The position numbers and the translations under genes are program-made. A model generated the notes under the pieces. The model saw only the letters and a list, made by a program, of their open reading frames with translations, was not told the origin of the DNA and searched no databases. From NCBI GenBank assembly GCA_016788945.1, contig JAEUSA010000058.1, positions 1 through 7,381 on the forward strand: 7,381 bases of DNA, given 5' to 3'. This DNA comes from Leptospiraceae bacterium (GTDB lineage: Bacteria; Spirochaetota; Leptospiria; Turneriellales; Turneriellaceae). Positions 1-6,174 of this stretch are shown piece after piece; the stretch's first letter is position 1; the number at the start of each line of letters is the position of its first letter.

Positions 1-565
1 CGCGCGGTTTTTTCCCTTTGCCGCCTAAAATCGCCAAATATTTTGCATCATAGTTTTCGAGCGGAAGTTGTTCGACTTCGCGCCGTATGCTGATCTGAAA
101 TTTTTCACCGCGCGGGTTGCCGTCGGTTGAAACGGTCTTGCGGAATTCGTCGAACGGTATGTATTTGTCGAGGTTGTGCGTGATGCGCTCGCGATTTTTT
201 TTCTGATAAAGCAGCATGATGTGCTTTAAGACCGCGAGTTCTTTTTCGACATTGATCGGCTGCAGCTGAATTTTGCGGCTGATCTCCCCGAGCGTCAGAA
301 TTTGCTTATTGTTGAGTATAACCGCGTAGATTTTCACCTGCAAGGGGGTGAGTTTTTCCAGTACGGTTTTTAGAAAATAGGGGTCGACGAAGGTTTTGGA
401 TAAGAGCTGAATCAGTGCCCGCTTATCCCCGGGCGGCTTGACGAGCCCCCAGACTTCTGCCACCCTTAGCAGCTGCTCTTTTTCCAGTTTACCAAGCTCT
501 TCAAGCAGCACAGATGGGCACAGGACAAGATCAGATTCAGCCTGTAAAACCGTTTCCGCAGTCAT
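1..565 (-). CDS. Hypothetical protein with SAP-like and winged-helix-like regions, C-terminus cut by window edge
   Basis: I do not recognise this gene by name. The minus-strand frame from the ATG at 563-565 stays open for 188 codons to the window edge, so the C-terminus is missing. Residues about 20-60 (LGKLEKEQLLRVAEVWGLV, then KRALIQLL) resemble a SAP-like helix-turn-helix. Residues about 70-130 (KLTPLQVKIYAVILNN, then LTLGEISRKI, then a KELAVLK helix) look like a winged helix. No signal peptide or membrane segment is visible, so it is probably cytoplasmic and may bind nucleic acid. The arrangement loosely recalls the helicase-associated XPB/Ssl2 N-terminal fold, but that is only an impression. 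It is divergent from pssA. An in-frame ATG at 620-622 would add 19 residues (MQSGLSSCYGKDYFYRGSA). Neither start has a convincing Shine-Dalgarno sequence; I prefer 565 because the extra residues look noncoding. Confidence 0.72.
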   Translation of the reverse strand, partial: MTAETVLQAESDLVLCPSVLLEELGKLEKEQLLRVAEVWGLVKPPGDKRALIQLLSKTFVDPYFLKTVLEKLTPLQVKIYAVILNNKQILTLGEISRKIQLQPINVEKELAVLKHIMLLYQKKNRERITHNLDKYIPFDEFRKTVSTDGNPRGEKFQISIRREVEQLPLENYDAKYLAILGGKGKKPR

Positions 566-629
566 AGCCGAACCGCGGTAAAAATAATCCTTGCCATAGC
601 AGGACGAAAGCCCCGACTGCATCAAGACA
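566..629. promoter_or_regulatory. Divergent intergenic region between the 1-565 gene and pssA
   Basis: These 64 bases must hold the promoters or leaders of both divergent genes. On the minus strand, TTGATG (620-625) followed after 18 bases by TGCTAT (596-601) is a weak sigma-70-like pair that would give a leader of about 25 bases before the ATG at 565. On the plus strand I see no good pair; TTGCCA (591-596) has no -10 partner at normal spacing. pssA has only AAGA a few bases before its ATG. The -10 and -35 matches are poor, so treat them as candidates only. Confidence 0.25.
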
Positions 630-1397
630 ATGTGGCGTGCCTTTATACCCAATGCGTTTTCGATGGGTAATCTGACATTCGGGTTCTTCTCGATCGTGAT
701 TGCATCGCGGGCAACCGGCCAGAACGCCGAAAACTTCCACTTTTTCGTTGCAGCGGGCCTGTGTATTATGATTGCTGCGGTTTTCGACGGCCTCGATGGC
801 CCGCTTGCACGCTTATTTAAGTCGCAGAGCCAGTTGGGCGAACAATTAGATTCGCTGGCAGACCTCACCACCTTCGGCCTCGCGCCCGGTTTTCTGATGT
901 ATAAGCTCTACCTGTACGAAATATTCATCAGCAAGGCAACTCTGGGGACACCGTGGGATATCCCAATCGGTATGGCCATTGCCGTCATTTTCCCGCTCTG
1001 CGCGGCGTTTCGTCTGGCGCGGTTTAACGTGGCACACGACCCTTCGTCATTTGTGGGCCTGCCTTCGCCGGTGGCGGGGCTGCTGATCGCTTTTATTCCG
1101 CTCTACAATAATAACACACAATATATCTCGCGAATTGTCGCAATTATCATATTCGTAACCGTCGCATTCCTTATGATCAGCAATATTCGGTATACCAAGC
1201 CGCAATCGAAAATCCGCAGGCAATTCACGATCGTGCGGGCGATTGGTTTTGTGCTCATTGTGGGATTATTGATTTACCGATTTAATCTTTACTTTGTCGC
1301 TTTCGGTGTCGTCATATTGTATGTGGCCTCCGGTTTGTTTGCGATGGTTGTGCACCTCACCCAGAAGCTGCGTTACAAAATTACGTCCGGGGAATAA
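630..1397 (+). CDS. pssA: CDP-diacylglycerol-serine O-phosphatidyltransferase (phosphatidylserine synthase)
   Basis: This integral membrane enzyme transfers phosphatidate from CDP-diacylglycerol to L-serine, giving phosphatidylserine and CMP, the first step to phosphatidylethanolamine. The CDP-alcohol phosphotransferase signature DG-x2-AR-x8-G-x3-D-x3-D is complete: D56, G57, A60, R61, G70, D74, D78, with the extra metal-binding Asp at D53. RLARFNV (128-134) followed by FVGLPSPVAG (141-150) is typical of PssA rather than phosphatidylglycerophosphate synthase. Hydrophobic segments lie near 8-25, 37-52, 112-128, 146-158, 166-185, 203-216 and 221-242. At 255 residues the length is normal for the Bacillus-type (class II) family. 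The ATG at 630 is the only possible start after an in-frame TAG at 597-599, and MWRAFIPNAFSMGNLTFGFF is a typical N-terminus. The stop overlaps the next gene's ATG, so the two are probably co-translated. No psd decarboxylase gene is in the window. Confidence 0.93.
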   Translation: MWRAFIPNAFSMGNLTFGFFSIVIASRATGQNAENFHFFVAAGLCIMIAAVFDGLDGPLARLFKSQSQLGEQLDSLADLTTFGLAPGFLMYKLYLYEIFISKATLGTPWDIPIGMAIAVIFPLCAAFRLARFNVAHDPSSFVGLPSPVAGLLIAFIPLYNNNTQYISRIVAIIIFVTVAFLMISNIRYTKPQSKIRRQFTIVRAIGFVLIVGLLIYRFNLYFVAFGVVILYVASGLFAMVVHLTQKLRYKITSGE

Positions 1398-2158
1398 TGA
1401 TGCATTTTAAGAATTACCGGTTTCGCCTGTCAGTCGCGTTTTTTTCTCTGCTGCTTTTTTCTACTGTGAATATTGCAGCGGCACCTGCCGAACCTGCGGG
1501 CGAAAAGCCGCCCGAGAAGGTGCCAGAGGCCAACGGCAAGCCGAAGGCTGACGGCAAAGGACGCAAAAAGCAGACGATCAAAATGGCAGATGACAAAGAA
1601 GAATCTGCGCCCCCCGAACGCGACCCAAGCACCTACCAGCTCAGCAACAAGCGTTTGATGGATGATTATACAGAAAGAGATTTGCGCCCGTTTGATCGCG
1701 GCGAACATATCTTGATTTCTGCTTTCATGGGCGGCATAGGCGGCGGTGTTGTCGGTGGCATGGTCGGGCTCTATGGCTACGACAAGAATAGCGAAACCAA
1801 TTCACTCAATACCGTATATACATTTGCCGGAATCGGCGCGGGGGCCGGGGCTGCGGCGGGCATTCTGACCACCTTTTTTGAACGCGGCAAAGTAGAGCAA
1901 TTTGCGATAGGTAAATTTTTGCTGAAATACAGCTGGTATGGTGCGATTGGCGGCGGCCTGTTGGGTGGCGGAATCGGCCTTATACCATATTCGAGCAGCA
2001 AAGACTATAGCGATATTCTGCGTTATGCAGGTTATGGTTCAGGCATTGGCCTCGCCGCCGGTCTGACGCTGTTCTTTATCGATTTGCCCGAACATCTGAA
2101 GATGTACAGCTACCGTCGCGATGACCAGCAGGTCATCGTACTCGCTTGGCGTTTCTGA
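1397..2158 (+). CDS. Secreted glycine-zipper protein with internal duplication, unknown function
   Basis: I do not recognise a named family. Residues 1-29 form a signal peptide: basic start (KNYRFR), hydrophobic core LSVAFFSLLLF, and probable signal peptidase I cleavage after AAA (27-29). Residues 30-75 are a Pro/Glu/Lys-rich, probably disordered linker. Residues 106-229 hold four glycine-rich hydrophobic segments (GGIGGGVVGGMVG, AGIGAGAGAAAG, GAIGGGLLGGGIG, GYGSGIGLAAG) that look like glycine-zipper transmembrane hairpins. The C-terminus VIVLAWRF ends in Phe after alternating hydrophobics, resembling the terminal signal of outer-membrane proteins, so insertion into the outer membrane is possible. 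The start overlaps the pssA stop by one base (TAATG), which suggests translational coupling. A second ATG directly follows (1400-1402) and sits about 5-6 bases after GGGGAA (1389-1394), better spaced than the first. The gene ends 9 bases from the convergent fliR. Confidence 0.85.
   Translation: MMHFKNYRFRLSVAFFSLLLFSTVNIAAAPAEPAGEKPPEKVPEANGKPKADGKGRKKQTIKMADDKEESAPPERDPSTYQLSNKRLMDDYTERDLRPFDRGEHILISAFMGGIGGGVVGGMVGLYGYDKNSETNSLNTVYTFAGIGAGAGAAAGILTTFFERGKVEQFAIGKFLLKYSWYGAIGGGLLGGGIGLIPYSSSKDYSDILRYAGYGSGIGLAAGLTLFFIDLPEHLKMYSYRRDDQQVIVLAWRF
1712..2083 (+). repeat. Internal duplication of a glycine-zipper unit within the 1397-2158 protein
   Basis: The protein segments 106-162 and 176-229 align along their length: MGGIGGGVVGGMVGLYGY with YGAIGGGLLGGGIGLIPY, a short polar loop (DKNSETNSLN against SSSKDYSD), then YTFAGIGAGAGAAAGILTTF with LRYAGYGSGIGLAAGLTLFF, and an acidic end (FE against ID). 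The coding DNA runs from about 1712-1882 and 1922-2083. The likeness is clear in protein but diverged in DNA, so it is an old duplication giving two hairpins of two helices each. Confidence 0.75.
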
Positions 2159-2167
2159 ACAGTTCTG

Positions 2168-2959
2168 CTATTGTCGCCACGCCTTGATCAGTGCATCGAG
2201 AGTGTGCAGCGATTTATCCATCTCAGCGAACATGGTCTGTACAATGAGCGGAGCGAGAATCGCGAGCACCATGAAGCCGATCACGATTTTAGCCGAAAAA
2301 CCTAACACCAGCATATTCATCTGCGGTGCGGCTTTTGACAAGATTGCCAAGGTGACTGAAACGAGCAGCAGGCAACCGATGACCGGCAGCGCAATTTTGA
2401 GCGCCGAGATAAACATGCCTCCTGAAAGCAGCGCAAAGTATTTGAACAGATGATTCTGCGTTACCCCCTGCTTGAGAAATGAAAAACCAAGGTGCGGCAC
2501 GCGCTCGATCGAAAACGCCAGGGCCTGAACGAGATAGGTGTGAGCTCCGCTGACGAAAAAAACGAACAAGGCAATCAGGTTTTTGAGCGTGCCGATCACG
2601 GGTAACGATATTTGCGAAAGTGGGTCGAGTACCTCGCTGATACCAAAACCCATCTGCACCGAAAAAAATTCGCCGGCCAACTGATAGGCGGCAAAGAGAA
2701 ATTGCATGACGATGCCGATAAAAATGCCGATCGCGGCCTGTTCCAGAACGATCAGCAGATAGGCCTGCTTGAGGTCTTCGCTCAGGCTTGCGGGCATATC
2801 GGCAACCGGCGTGATGATTGCCGCAGAAATGAAAGATAACGCGAAACGCGAGAAAAATGGCAACGAATCACCCGAGTAGCCGGGCGCCACGGAAAACAGC
2901 GCCAAAAAGCGTGCGAACACCAGAGTAAAAAGTTGAAACTGTTCTCCGATAATCTCCAT
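2168..2959 (-). CDS. fliR: Flagellar biosynthesis protein FliR (type III export gate)
   Basis: FliR is an inner-membrane subunit of the flagellar type III export gate, assembling with FliP and FliQ beneath the basal body. The 263-residue length is normal. The family core is clear: VLEQAAIGIFIGIVMQFLFA (71-90), AYQLAGEFFSVQMGFGISEVLDP (91-113), and the C-terminal SKAAPQMNMLVLGFSAKIVIGF (208-229), matching the usual N-RAAPQxNxxxxGFPxK pattern. About six hydrophobic segments are visible. The ATG at 2957-2959 begins the family-like N-terminus, yet it has no Shine-Dalgarno sequence, because the bases directly before it are the end of a 22-bp inverted repeat. fliQ lies immediately upstream. The usual downstream partner flhB is absent: a convergent unrelated gene ends 9 bases beyond the stop. 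Confidence 0.95.
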   Translation of the reverse strand: MEIIGEQFQLFTLVFARFLALFSVAPGYSGDSLPFFSRFALSFISAAIITPVADMPASLSEDLKQAYLLIVLEQAAIGIFIGIVMQFLFAAYQLAGEFFSVQMGFGISEVLDPLSQISLPVIGTLKNLIALFVFFVSGAHTYLVQALAFSIERVPHLGFSFLKQGVTQNHLFKYFALLSGGMFISALKIALPVIGCLLLVSVTLAILSKAAPQMNMLVLGFSAKIVIGFMVLAILAPLIVQTMFAEMDKSLHTLDALIKAWRQ

Positions 2960-3009
2960 CTTGTTTTTTTGTTTTTGCAGGCCGTGACCTGCAAAAACAA
3001 AAAAACAAG
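2960..3009. repeat. Perfect 22-bp inverted repeat filling the fliQ-fliR junction
   Basis: Arms at 2960-2981 and 2988-3009 are exact reverse complements, separated by the 6-base loop CCGTGA. Read in the direction of fliQR transcription, the RNA would pair a U-rich 5' arm with an A-rich 3' arm around a GCAGG/CCTGC tip, and the 3' arm ends directly at the fliR AUG. The repeat starts two bases after the fliQ stop codon. It is not a standard intrinsic terminator, since on both strands the GC-rich tip is followed by A residues rather than T. It could be a translational brake on fliR, an RNA-processing or stability element, or an inserted palindromic repeat. Confidence 0.95.
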
Positions 3010-3011
3010 GT

Positions 3012-3275
3012 TTAGTGTTTACCGATAATGCGCATAAGCTCGCGGGTATAATCGGTCATGCTATGAATCATCCACGACGCGAAGATCAGTGACACGACGA
3101 GTACGGCGAGCAGCTTTGGCACGAATGTCAGCGTCTGTTCCTGAATGCTGGTTGTCGTCTGTATGATGCTGATCACGAGGCCCACGATCAGCGAAACGAG
3201 CAACGCGGGGGCGCTGAGTTTGACGGTAAGCCAGATGGCGTCTCTCAGCAGGCTGATGACCTCAACTTCGGACAT
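3012..3275 (-). CDS. fliQ: Flagellar biosynthesis protein FliQ (type III export gate)
   Basis: FliQ is a small two-helix inner-membrane protein that packs around FliP and FliR in the flagellar export gate. At 87 residues it has the usual length. The first membrane segment is about 18-38 (SAPALLVSLIVGLVISIIQ) and the second about 51-70 (FVPKLLAVLVVSLIFASWMI). The loop between them, TTTSIQEQTLTFVPK (40-54), is the FliQ signature. The start is the ATG at 3273-3275, preceded only by a weak TTAGG. Upstream, 80 bases separate it from rsmI; fliP, the usual neighbour, is not there. fliR follows after a 52-base gap made almost wholly of an inverted repeat. Confidence 0.95.
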   Translation of the reverse strand: MSEVEVISLLRDAIWLTVKLSAPALLVSLIVGLVISIIQTTTSIQEQTLTFVPKLLAVLVVSLIFASWMIHSMTDYTRELMRIIGKH

Positions 3276-3280
3276 AGCCT

Positions 3281-3309
3281 AATGTGACATAATCTCTACG
3301 CGGTGTCAA
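3281..3309 (-). promoter_or_regulatory. Possible sigma-70 promoter for fliQ-fliR
   Basis: On the minus strand a perfect TTGACA (3304-3309) is followed after 17 bases by CACATT (3281-3286), which matches three of six -10 positions. Transcription would begin at or within a base or two of the fliQ ATG, giving a nearly leaderless mRNA. The rest of the 80-base rsmI-fliQ gap (3276-3355) shows no strong terminator, only a short TGGCC/GGCCA inverted repeat near 3317-3336. No sigma-28 (TAAA/GCCGATAA) or sigma-54 (TGGCAC-N5-TTGC) pattern is evident. Weak -10; read-through from rsmI remains possible. Confidence 0.25.
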
Positions 3310-3355
3310 TCAGAACTGGCCGCCGGGTAAAGGCCATCACGCTGCCAAAACAAGC

Positions 3356-4033
3356 TCAGGGGACCTTAAAAATCAACGCAAATTCGCCTTGTTTGCCTTT
3401 CGCCCAAAGTACAGCGTCTTCAACCTTACCGTAGAAGAACTCTTCATGCGTTTTGGTCATTTCGCGCCCGATGAGAATTTCTGCGCCGGGGAAAATGAGT
3501 GCAATATCACCGAGGCATTTTTCGATGCGGTGCACCGATTCATAACAGGATATCGCGCCTTCAAAGCCGGCGTACTTTTTAAGTTCATTCTGGCGCCGCC
3601 CCGATTTGGGAGACAGAAAACCGAGAAATAGCAGCGGATCTACCGAGAACGGCGTGATGCTCACCAACGCGGTGAGCGCCGAAGGTCCCGGCACGGGAAT
3701 CGAACGGATGTGGTTCTCATAACACAGCCGCAGTATGCGCGCGCCCGGGTCGGATAAACGTGGCGTGCCCGCGTCAGAGATCAGCGCGCCGGTCTGGCCC
3801 TGCTTCAGCAGTTGAATTAATCCTTCGGCGCTCTTCGCTTCGCTGAACGGGTTATGCACAAGCAGTCGGCCGCGCGGGGTGATGCCGCTGCGGCGAAATA
3901 GGTCTGTTGCCTTGCGCGTATCTTCGCAGGCGATAAAATCGGCGGATGAGAGAATTTGTTTCGCGCGGTCGCTCAGGTCGGCGCTGTTGCCGATCGGCAC
4001 TGCGACAGAGTAGAGTGTGCCGGCATTTTGCAT
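3356..4033 (-). CDS. rsmI: 16S rRNA (cytidine(1402)-2'-O)-methyltransferase
   Basis: RsmI uses S-adenosylmethionine to 2'-O-methylate C1402 in the decoding centre of 16S rRNA. The tetrapyrrole-methylase-like fold is shown by GTLYSVAVPIGNSADLSDRA (5-24), ACEDTR (35-40), LISDAGTPRLSDPG (84-97), VPGPSALTAL (114-123), FLGFLSPKSGRRQNEL (136-151), CYESVHRI (163-170) and GREMTKTHEEFFYG (189-202), all in family order. At 225 residues it ends soon after the catalytic domain and lacks the C-terminal extension of the longer E. coli-type protein; nothing suggests truncation. The ATG at 4031-4033 gives the expected N-terminus and lies 17 bases after the stop of the DUF4015 gene, so the two are probably one transcript. 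Confidence 0.94.
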   Translation of the reverse strand: MQNAGTLYSVAVPIGNSADLSDRAKQILSSADFIACEDTRKATDLFRRSGITPRGRLLVHNPFSEAKSAEGLIQLLKQGQTGALISDAGTPRLSDPGARILRLCYENHIRSIPVPGPSALTALVSITPFSVDPLLFLGFLSPKSGRRQNELKKYAGFEGAISCYESVHRIEKCLGDIALIFPGAEILIGREMTKTHEEFFYGKVEDAVLWAKGKQGEFALIFKVP

Positions 4034-4050
4034 TGAACCGGCCGACCGCT

Positions 4051-5232
4051 CTATGGTTTGGTTTTGGTCTGCGCTGCCTGCGCCACCTTCAGCGCCTTTG
4101 CTTTCTTGCGTTCGGGCGCGCGGCGCTCATATTCTTCCATCGCCTTCCAGGTTGCCGAATAGTCGTTTCGAGCATTCCAGACAACGTATCCGTCGCCGTT
4201 GGCATCGTCGACGGCGAAAAACTGCTTCAATACATACTGTGGCAATGTGAGTCCCGATTCTTTGATTTTCATGCCGAAACCTTGAATCCAAGGAATTATA
4301 CGTGTTTTGGGAATTCGCTCTTTTGAATTCTCTACACCCTCTTTCACAGTGCCATAAGGGTTTGCGATCTTTTCCGGGTCGCCATAATAGTGCGATGGAT
4401 ATACCATGGGGTAGAGGTTATGCACGTATTGGCCGAAGATTTCCAGCCGCTGGCCGATTTGGTCGTGTTCGTTGAGCGTGATGCGGCCGAAGACATCGGC
4501 GCCAAGCTCTACGCCGAGCGCATCGGTGACTTTTCGTGCCCGGGAGAGTACCGAGCTAATCTGTTCATATTTGAATTTGAGTGGCAGGCGCAATAACTTT
4601 GGCTCATCCGCATAGCGAATGTAGTCTAGCTGTACCTCGCGAAAGCCGGTTTTGGCCGCGCGTTCGACGGCCGCCATAATTTTATCAATATGGCCGGGGT
4701 CGGGGATACGCAGTTTCAGGCCGAGGTCGAAGACCACAATGCGCGCGATTGGGTAGATACCTGCTGCCTTGATGTACGACATTTGTTCAGCCGTCAGTGG
4801 TTTACCCTGTGCGTCGATCACCATCGCGTTGATGCCATGCTTTTTGCTGCGGTCGACGAAGTGCATGAGCGACTTGGTATTCACCGCGGTCGCATTGGTG
4901 AGATAAATACCTTTGATGAACTCAGGCCGCTTAACGGGAAACTGCGCCCACGACAGTTGGTATTCGCGTAACTTATGCAGAAAGGCGATGACTGAGTTAC
5001 CGCCAAGCGCCGCGGTTTTGAAATTCACCGGTTTGGTCGCGGTATTTTCAGGCGCCGGGGCCGGGGCAATATTGCCGAGTTTGACCATCGCCTCAGGTTT
5101 TTTTACTTCGGCCACCGAGGCCGGGGGTAATTGCGCGAGAACACTGCTTGGTCTCAAGCAGGTCATCGAACTGTAGAGCGAAGTCATCGCGAAAACAAAG
5201 ACGAAAGGAAGTGATCTATTTGTGGTCTGCAT
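4051..5232 (-). CDS. Exported DUF4015-type putative glycoside hydrolase (TIM-barrel)
   Basis: The 393-residue product matches the DUF4015 putative glycosyl hydrolase domain, a TIM barrel distantly related to GH13; substrate unknown. Family landmarks in order: KGIYLTNATAVN (107-118), INAMVIDAQGK (134-144), YPIARIVVF (160-168), GFREVQLDYIRYADEP (196-211, with candidate active-site D203), GVELGADVFGR (240-250, D246), YVHNLYPMVYPSHYYGDP (269-286), RIIPWIQGFG (311-320) and GDGYVVWNARNDYS (346-359). An N-terminal hydrophobic segment (8-24) and VLA before Q34 suggest signal peptidase I export to the periplasm or surface. Residues 35-70 form a Pro/Ala/Lys linker. The C-terminal 25 residues are Lys/Ala-rich. 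I chose the ATG at 5230-5232: AAGGG lies 4 bases before it and it starts the signal peptide. The frame is open up to 5403, but the extra 57 residues look noncoding and span a hairpin. Confidence 0.85.
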   Translation of the reverse strand: MQTTNRSLPFVFVFAMTSLYSSMTCLRPSSVLAQLPPASVAEVKKPEAMVKLGNIAPAPAPENTATKPVNFKTAALGGNSVIAFLHKLREYQLSWAQFPVKRPEFIKGIYLTNATAVNTKSLMHFVDRSKKHGINAMVIDAQGKPLTAEQMSYIKAAGIYPIARIVVFDLGLKLRIPDPGHIDKIMAAVERAAKTGFREVQLDYIRYADEPKLLRLPLKFKYEQISSVLSRARKVTDALGVELGADVFGRITLNEHDQIGQRLEIFGQYVHNLYPMVYPSHYYGDPEKIANPYGTVKEGVENSKERIPKTRIIPWIQGFGMKIKESGLTLPQYVLKQFFAVDDANGDGYVVWNARNDYSATWKAMEEYERRAPERKKAKALKVAQAAQTKTKP

Positions 5233-5236
5233 AGGG

Positions 5237-5241
5237 CCCTT
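5237..5241 (-). promoter_or_regulatory. Ribosome-binding site deciding the start of the DUF4015 gene
   Basis: AAGGG on the minus strand sits 4 bases before the ATG at 5230-5232 and is the best Shine-Dalgarno match in the upstream open frame. Together with the signal peptide that begins here, it argues against the longer start at 5403. Confidence 0.5.
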
Positions 5242-5318
5242 AATATTTTCGGCATTCAGCCGGTCTGAATTCCCTGTTTTTTTGCCGACACAGGGGGACA
5301 ACCGTTGCCATAAGGTTA

Positions 5319-5363
5319 ACCGCATGCACTTACCGCTGCTACGCAGCGGCAAGTGTATGCGGT
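5319..5363. repeat. 21-bp near-perfect hairpin in the DUF4015/ubiE divergent region
   Basis: Arms 5319-5339 and 5343-5363 pair with a 3-base loop (TAC) and two non-Watson-Crick positions, 5326/5356 (G-T) and 5332/5350 (A-C). In RNA from either strand one of these would be a G-U wobble. There is no T tract on either side, so it is not a classical terminator. It sits in the 193-base divergent region 5233-5425. That region also holds ATTCAG/CTGAAT arms (5254-5259, 5265-5270), CCCTG/CAGGG arms (5272-5276, 5291-5295) and a TCTGATTCAGA palindrome (5404-5414) 12 bases before the ubiE start. I found no convincing -35/-10 pair there. Confidence 0.9.
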
Positions 5364-5425
5364 CCCTCACCAAAGTGATTGGGAATGACGCCGCATGGCG
5401 CATTCTGATTCAGACGGGTTAAGCC

Positions 5426-6154
5426 GTGCCATCCAGAAAAGACATTCTGCCCACCGCGCATACCCCGCAGGAAAGGCGCGAGACCGTTCGCGGTATGTTC
5501 AACCGCATTGCGCCGACCTATGACCTGTTAAACCGCATGCTCTCGCTCGGTATCGACCGCCGCTGGCGTCGCAAAACCATCGACCTCATGCAGATCGGTG
5601 AAAAATCCGTCGTGCTCGACCTTGCCTGTGGTACGGGTGACCTCTCGGAAGAAGCTGCCAAACGCGGCGCGATGGTCGTTTTCGGGGTTGATCCTTCTAA
5701 AGAAATGCTGCTCAGAGCACGCACCAAACTGCAGTACAATGTGACGCGCAGTTATCTGATCGAATCGTACGGCGAAGAACTGCCACTCTCGGCCGCAGTG
5801 TGCACGCATGCGATGATTGCCTTCGGCATACGCAACGTGCAGGAGCGCGCAAAGGCCTTTGCTGAGGTGTATCGTATACTCAAACCCGGGGGCATATTCG
5901 CGGTGCTCGAATTCACGCCGATGGATCGTAAACTCGTGTCGTGGGGTTTTAACCTCTATTTTCAGCGCATTCTGCCGGTAATTGGCGGCATGATCAGTCG
6001 TGACCGGCAGGCCTATGATTATTTACCGCAGTCAGTGGCACGCTTCGTGACCTCGGCCGATCTGGCCCACGAAGCCGAACAAAGTGGATTTGCGCATGTG
6101 CATACAGAGGTATTTGCCTTTGGCATTGCCACGTGCATTTTACTGCAGAAATAG
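5426..6154 (+). CDS. ubiE: UbiE/MenG quinone C-methyltransferase
   Basis: This cytosolic SAM-dependent methyltransferase carries out the C-methylation of demethylmenaquinone to menaquinone (and the equivalent ubiquinone step where present). In a spirochaete menaquinone is the expected substrate, so menG would be an equal name. Evidence: VRGMFNRIAPTYDLLNRMLSLGIDRRWR (21-48); SAM motif I VLDLACGTGDL (63-73) and acidic motif GVDPSKEML (87-95); IAFGIRNV (131-138); YRILKPGGIFAVLEFTPMD (149-167); and the C-terminal YDYLPQSVARF (197-207). Length 242 is normal. The start is a GTG at 5426-5428, forced by an in-frame TAA at 5420-5422; the next in-frame ATG (5495) would delete the conserved N-terminal helix start. 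No strong ribosome-binding site is visible. It is divergent from the DUF4015 gene and followed by a hairpin-rich noncoding stretch. Confidence 0.93.
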   Translation: MPSRKDILPTAHTPQERRETVRGMFNRIAPTYDLLNRMLSLGIDRRWRRKTIDLMQIGEKSVVLDLACGTGDLSEEAAKRGAMVVFGVDPSKEMLLRARTKLQYNVTRSYLIESYGEELPLSAAVCTHAMIAFGIRNVQERAKAFAEVYRILKPGGIFAVLEFTPMDRKLVSWGFNLYFQRILPVIGGMISRDRQAYDYLPQSVARFVTSADLAHEAEQSGFAHVHTEVFAFGIATCILLQK

Positions 6155-6174
6155 CGCTGCATCTTCTACTTTTA

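Noticed and set aside
537..740. Minus-strand open frame of 67 codons over the pssA start
   Set aside because: It overlaps the conserved N-terminus of pssA and the start of the 1-565 gene in another frame, with no ribosome-binding site.
2121..2453. Plus-strand open frame of 110 codons opposite fliR
   Set aside because: It lies antisense to the well-supported fliR gene, has no ribosome-binding site and shows no domain-like pattern.
2960..3009. Inverted repeat as a Rho-independent terminator between fliQ and fliR
   Set aside because: The GC tip is followed by A-rich, not T-rich, sequence on both strands, and terminating here would cut off fliR.
3276..3355. Sigma-28 or sigma-54 flagellar promoter before fliQ
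   Set aside because: TGGCAGCG on the minus strand lacks the spaced TTGC of sigma-54 sites, and no TAAA/GCCGATAA pair is present.
3946..4326. Plus-strand open frame of 126 codons opposite rsmI and the DUF4015 gene
   Set aside because: It crosses the junction of two clear minus-strand genes and its Arg/Cys-rich composition is typical of an antisense shadow.
5150..5160. Lipoprotein signal around Cys25 of the DUF4015 protein
   Set aside because: The residues before the Cys (SSMT) do not fit a lipobox even under loose spirochaetal rules; signal peptidase I cleavage after VLA fits better.
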